IMG/VR virus record: IMGVR_UViG_3300020185_005105
Span: 1-36,636 of that record
Length of the DNA stretch: 36,636 nucleotides
Strand: one strand, 5' to 3'
DNA from: a virus
A program made the position numbers and the translations under genes. This document shows, piece by piece, positions 35,828 through 36,636 of this stretch; within the stretch, counting starts at the first letter, position 1; every line of letters starts with the position of its first letter. The notes beneath the pieces were generated by a model. That model was given only the letters and a program-made list of their open reading frames with translations. It was not told the origin of the DNA and ran no database searches.

Positions 35828-35855
35828 TTTAAAAAATCCCTAAAAATAGGGAAAC
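35828..35855 (-). terminator. Possible weak terminator hairpin, minus-strand orientation
   Basis: TCCCTA-AAAA-TAGGGA (35837-35852) can form a 6-bp stem. On the minus strand it is followed by a T-run, the layout of a factor-independent terminator, but no minus-strand gene is seen to its right. On the plus strand the T-run is on the wrong side. It may act only as a processing or pausing structure between the glycan cassette and the fibre gene. Confidence 0.25.
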
Positions 35856-35876
35856 TATGTGTATATACATGGTAAT

Positions 35877-36636
35877 ATGGGAAAAATATTCCGTACAGAA
35901 AAACTATCGCTTAATGCAGACAATATCCGCATTAGGTCTGAGGACGTAGGTGAGTTTGAAATTACAGACTCCGAAAACAACGTCTTAATAAGTAGAGCGA
36001 CAATCGAAAGTGATATCTCTAGCTTGGCTTTGCAAAACAGCCAATCAAGCTTGCAGAATGTTGAGCAAAACTCTGACATTTCTAGCTTAGCTATCACAGT
36101 CACAACCAACGATTCCGACCTGTCAAGTCTTGCAGCTACTGATGTAACTCATAGCTCTGACATTTCTAGCTTGGCGACCAGCCTTGGCGGAGGTACAGAA
36201 CAACTTGATTCTGACATTTCCAGCTTGGCTTCGGCTTCTAGCTTGGAATCCAGCCGTCGTGATTCTGATGTATCCAGCTTAGCTTTAGCTTCTGAAAATG
36301 CTGATATAGCTCATTCTTCTGATATTTCCAGCTTAGCAGGAACGATCACAAGTAATGACTCTGATCTGTCCAGTCTTGCAGCTACTGATGTAACTCATGA
36401 TTCTGACATTTCCAGCTTGGCTTCAGCTTCTAGCTTGGAATCCAGCCGTCGCGATTCTGATGTATCTAGCTTGGCTAACACAATCACAACCAACGATTCC
36501 GATCTGTCGAGTCTTGCAGCTACTGATGTAACTCATAGCTCTGACATTTCTAGCTTGGCGACCAGCCTTGGCGGAGGTACAGAACAACTTGATTCTGACA
36601 TTTCCAGCTTGGCTTCGGCTTCTAGCTTGGAATCCA
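35877..36636 (+). CDS. Coiled-coil stalk fibre protein with SD[ILV]SSLA repeats (partial, C-terminus off the window)
   Basis: ATG 35877 opens 253 visible codons without a stop before the edge. Residues 1-~44 (MGKIFRTEKLSLNADNI, FEITDSENNV) look like an attachment head. The rest is 13 copies of SD[ILV]SSLA at 14-, 18- or 21-residue spacing. Fourteen and 21 are multiples of seven and 18 is 7+11, so Ile/Val and Leu fall on the a/d core of a heptad/hendecad coiled coil, as in trimeric stalks. Ser, Asp and Thr dominate the surface. A tail fibre or whisker attached near the tip is the likely role. Spacing before the ATG is AT-rich with a TGTGTATA string. Gene and repeat structure are secure; the head's partner is unknown. 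Confidence 0.88.
   Translation, partial: MGKIFRTEKLSLNADNIRIRSEDVGEFEITDSENNVLISRATIESDISSLALQNSQSSLQNVEQNSDISSLAITVTTNDSDLSSLAATDVTHSSDISSLATSLGGGTEQLDSDISSLASASSLESSRRDSDVSSLALASENADIAHSSDISSLAGTITSNDSDLSSLAATDVTHDSDISSLASASSLESSRRDSDVSSLANTITTNDSDLSSLAATDVTHSSDISSLATSLGGGTEQLDSDISSLASASSLES
36009..36636 (+). repeat. Nested stalk repeats with a 384-bp (128-residue) super-period
   Basis: SDISSLA-type units are arranged in a higher-order pattern: 36111-36252 recurs at 36495-36636, offset 384 bp, with only two mismatches (36119/36503 and 36125/36509). A third, shorter version near 36357-36480 lacks 54 bp (18 codons) between two 'TCTGACATTT' copies, consistent with in-frame slippage. The last 127 bases of the window (36510-36636) are identical to 36126-36252. 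Confidence 0.92.

Noticed and set aside
35837-35852. Hairpin as the terminator of the plus-strand glycan cassette
   Set aside because: The T-run lies on the upstream side for plus-strand transcription and the stem is only six AT-ended pairs.
35877-36636. Diversity-generating retroelement target because of repeated variable segments near a fibre
   Set aside because: No reverse transcriptase or template repeat is visible; differences between copies look like slippage and ordinary substitution.
1-36636. tRNA genes, integrase, attachment sites or replication origin
   Set aside because: Nothing of this kind is apparent by eye on either strand, and intergenic gaps are too short to hold a tRNA.

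Overview
The window is 36.6 kb of AT-rich, almost gap-free coding DNA from the tail region of an uncultured long-tailed phage, most likely a marine siphovirus. The basis is a lambda-like tail gene order: two probable chaperone-like genes, a tape measure protein (TMP), two tail-tube-like genes, then homologues of lambda M, L, K and fused I+J. Genes are packed with ATGA/TAATG overlaps, and the domain variants resemble those I associate with marine phage metagenomes. No head, terminase, replication, lysis, integrase or tRNA genes are present, so this is part of a larger genome. The host cannot be named.

Layout. (1) 1-2998, minus strand: a leftward set starting at a divergent promoter region near 3020: a head-closure-like protein, a neck/tail-completion-like protein, a 453-residue structural protein, and the start of a fibronectin-III-like protein whose C-terminal part is a (SPTITPTITV)n stalk running off the left edge. 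(2) 3056-5222, plus: a small unknown gene and two probable tail-assembly-chaperone genes. (3) 5253-13484: a 2743-residue TMP whose middle is a chain of cassettes joined by six GF[IL]PNF-type motifs; one cassette is a PD-(D/E)XK-like nuclease and another an SNase-like nuclease with all key residues visible. (4) 13484-26737: tail-tube paralogues, M-like (duplicated domain), L-like (four Fe-S cysteines), K-like (JAMM + NlpC/P60), I+J fusion, and a large beta-rich tip/fibre protein. (5) 26744-35823: a small unknown gene and a seven-gene glycan cassette: two DUF2827 proteins, GT25 plus half an exostosin-like domain, a sulfotransferase, the other exostosin half plus a GT2-type domain, a GT-B-like/pyruvyl-transferase fusion, and a duplicated GT34-type protein. 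(6) 35877-end: a fibre protein made of SD[ILV]SSLA repeats with coiled-coil (heptad/hendecad) spacing, running off the right edge.

How it may work together. The tail genes would build a flexible tail whose TMP could carry nucleases into the cell with the DNA. The K- and J-like proteins form the tip. The glycan cassette lies between the tip gene and the Ser-rich stalk fibre, so it probably makes a sulfated, pyruvylated glycan for either the virion fibres or the host surface. The standout observations are the nuclease-bearing TMP and the exostosin-like domain split by a sulfotransferase gene. Both window ends stop after exactly 127 nt of repeated sequence, which looks like the limit of a k=127 assembly rather than a biological boundary.
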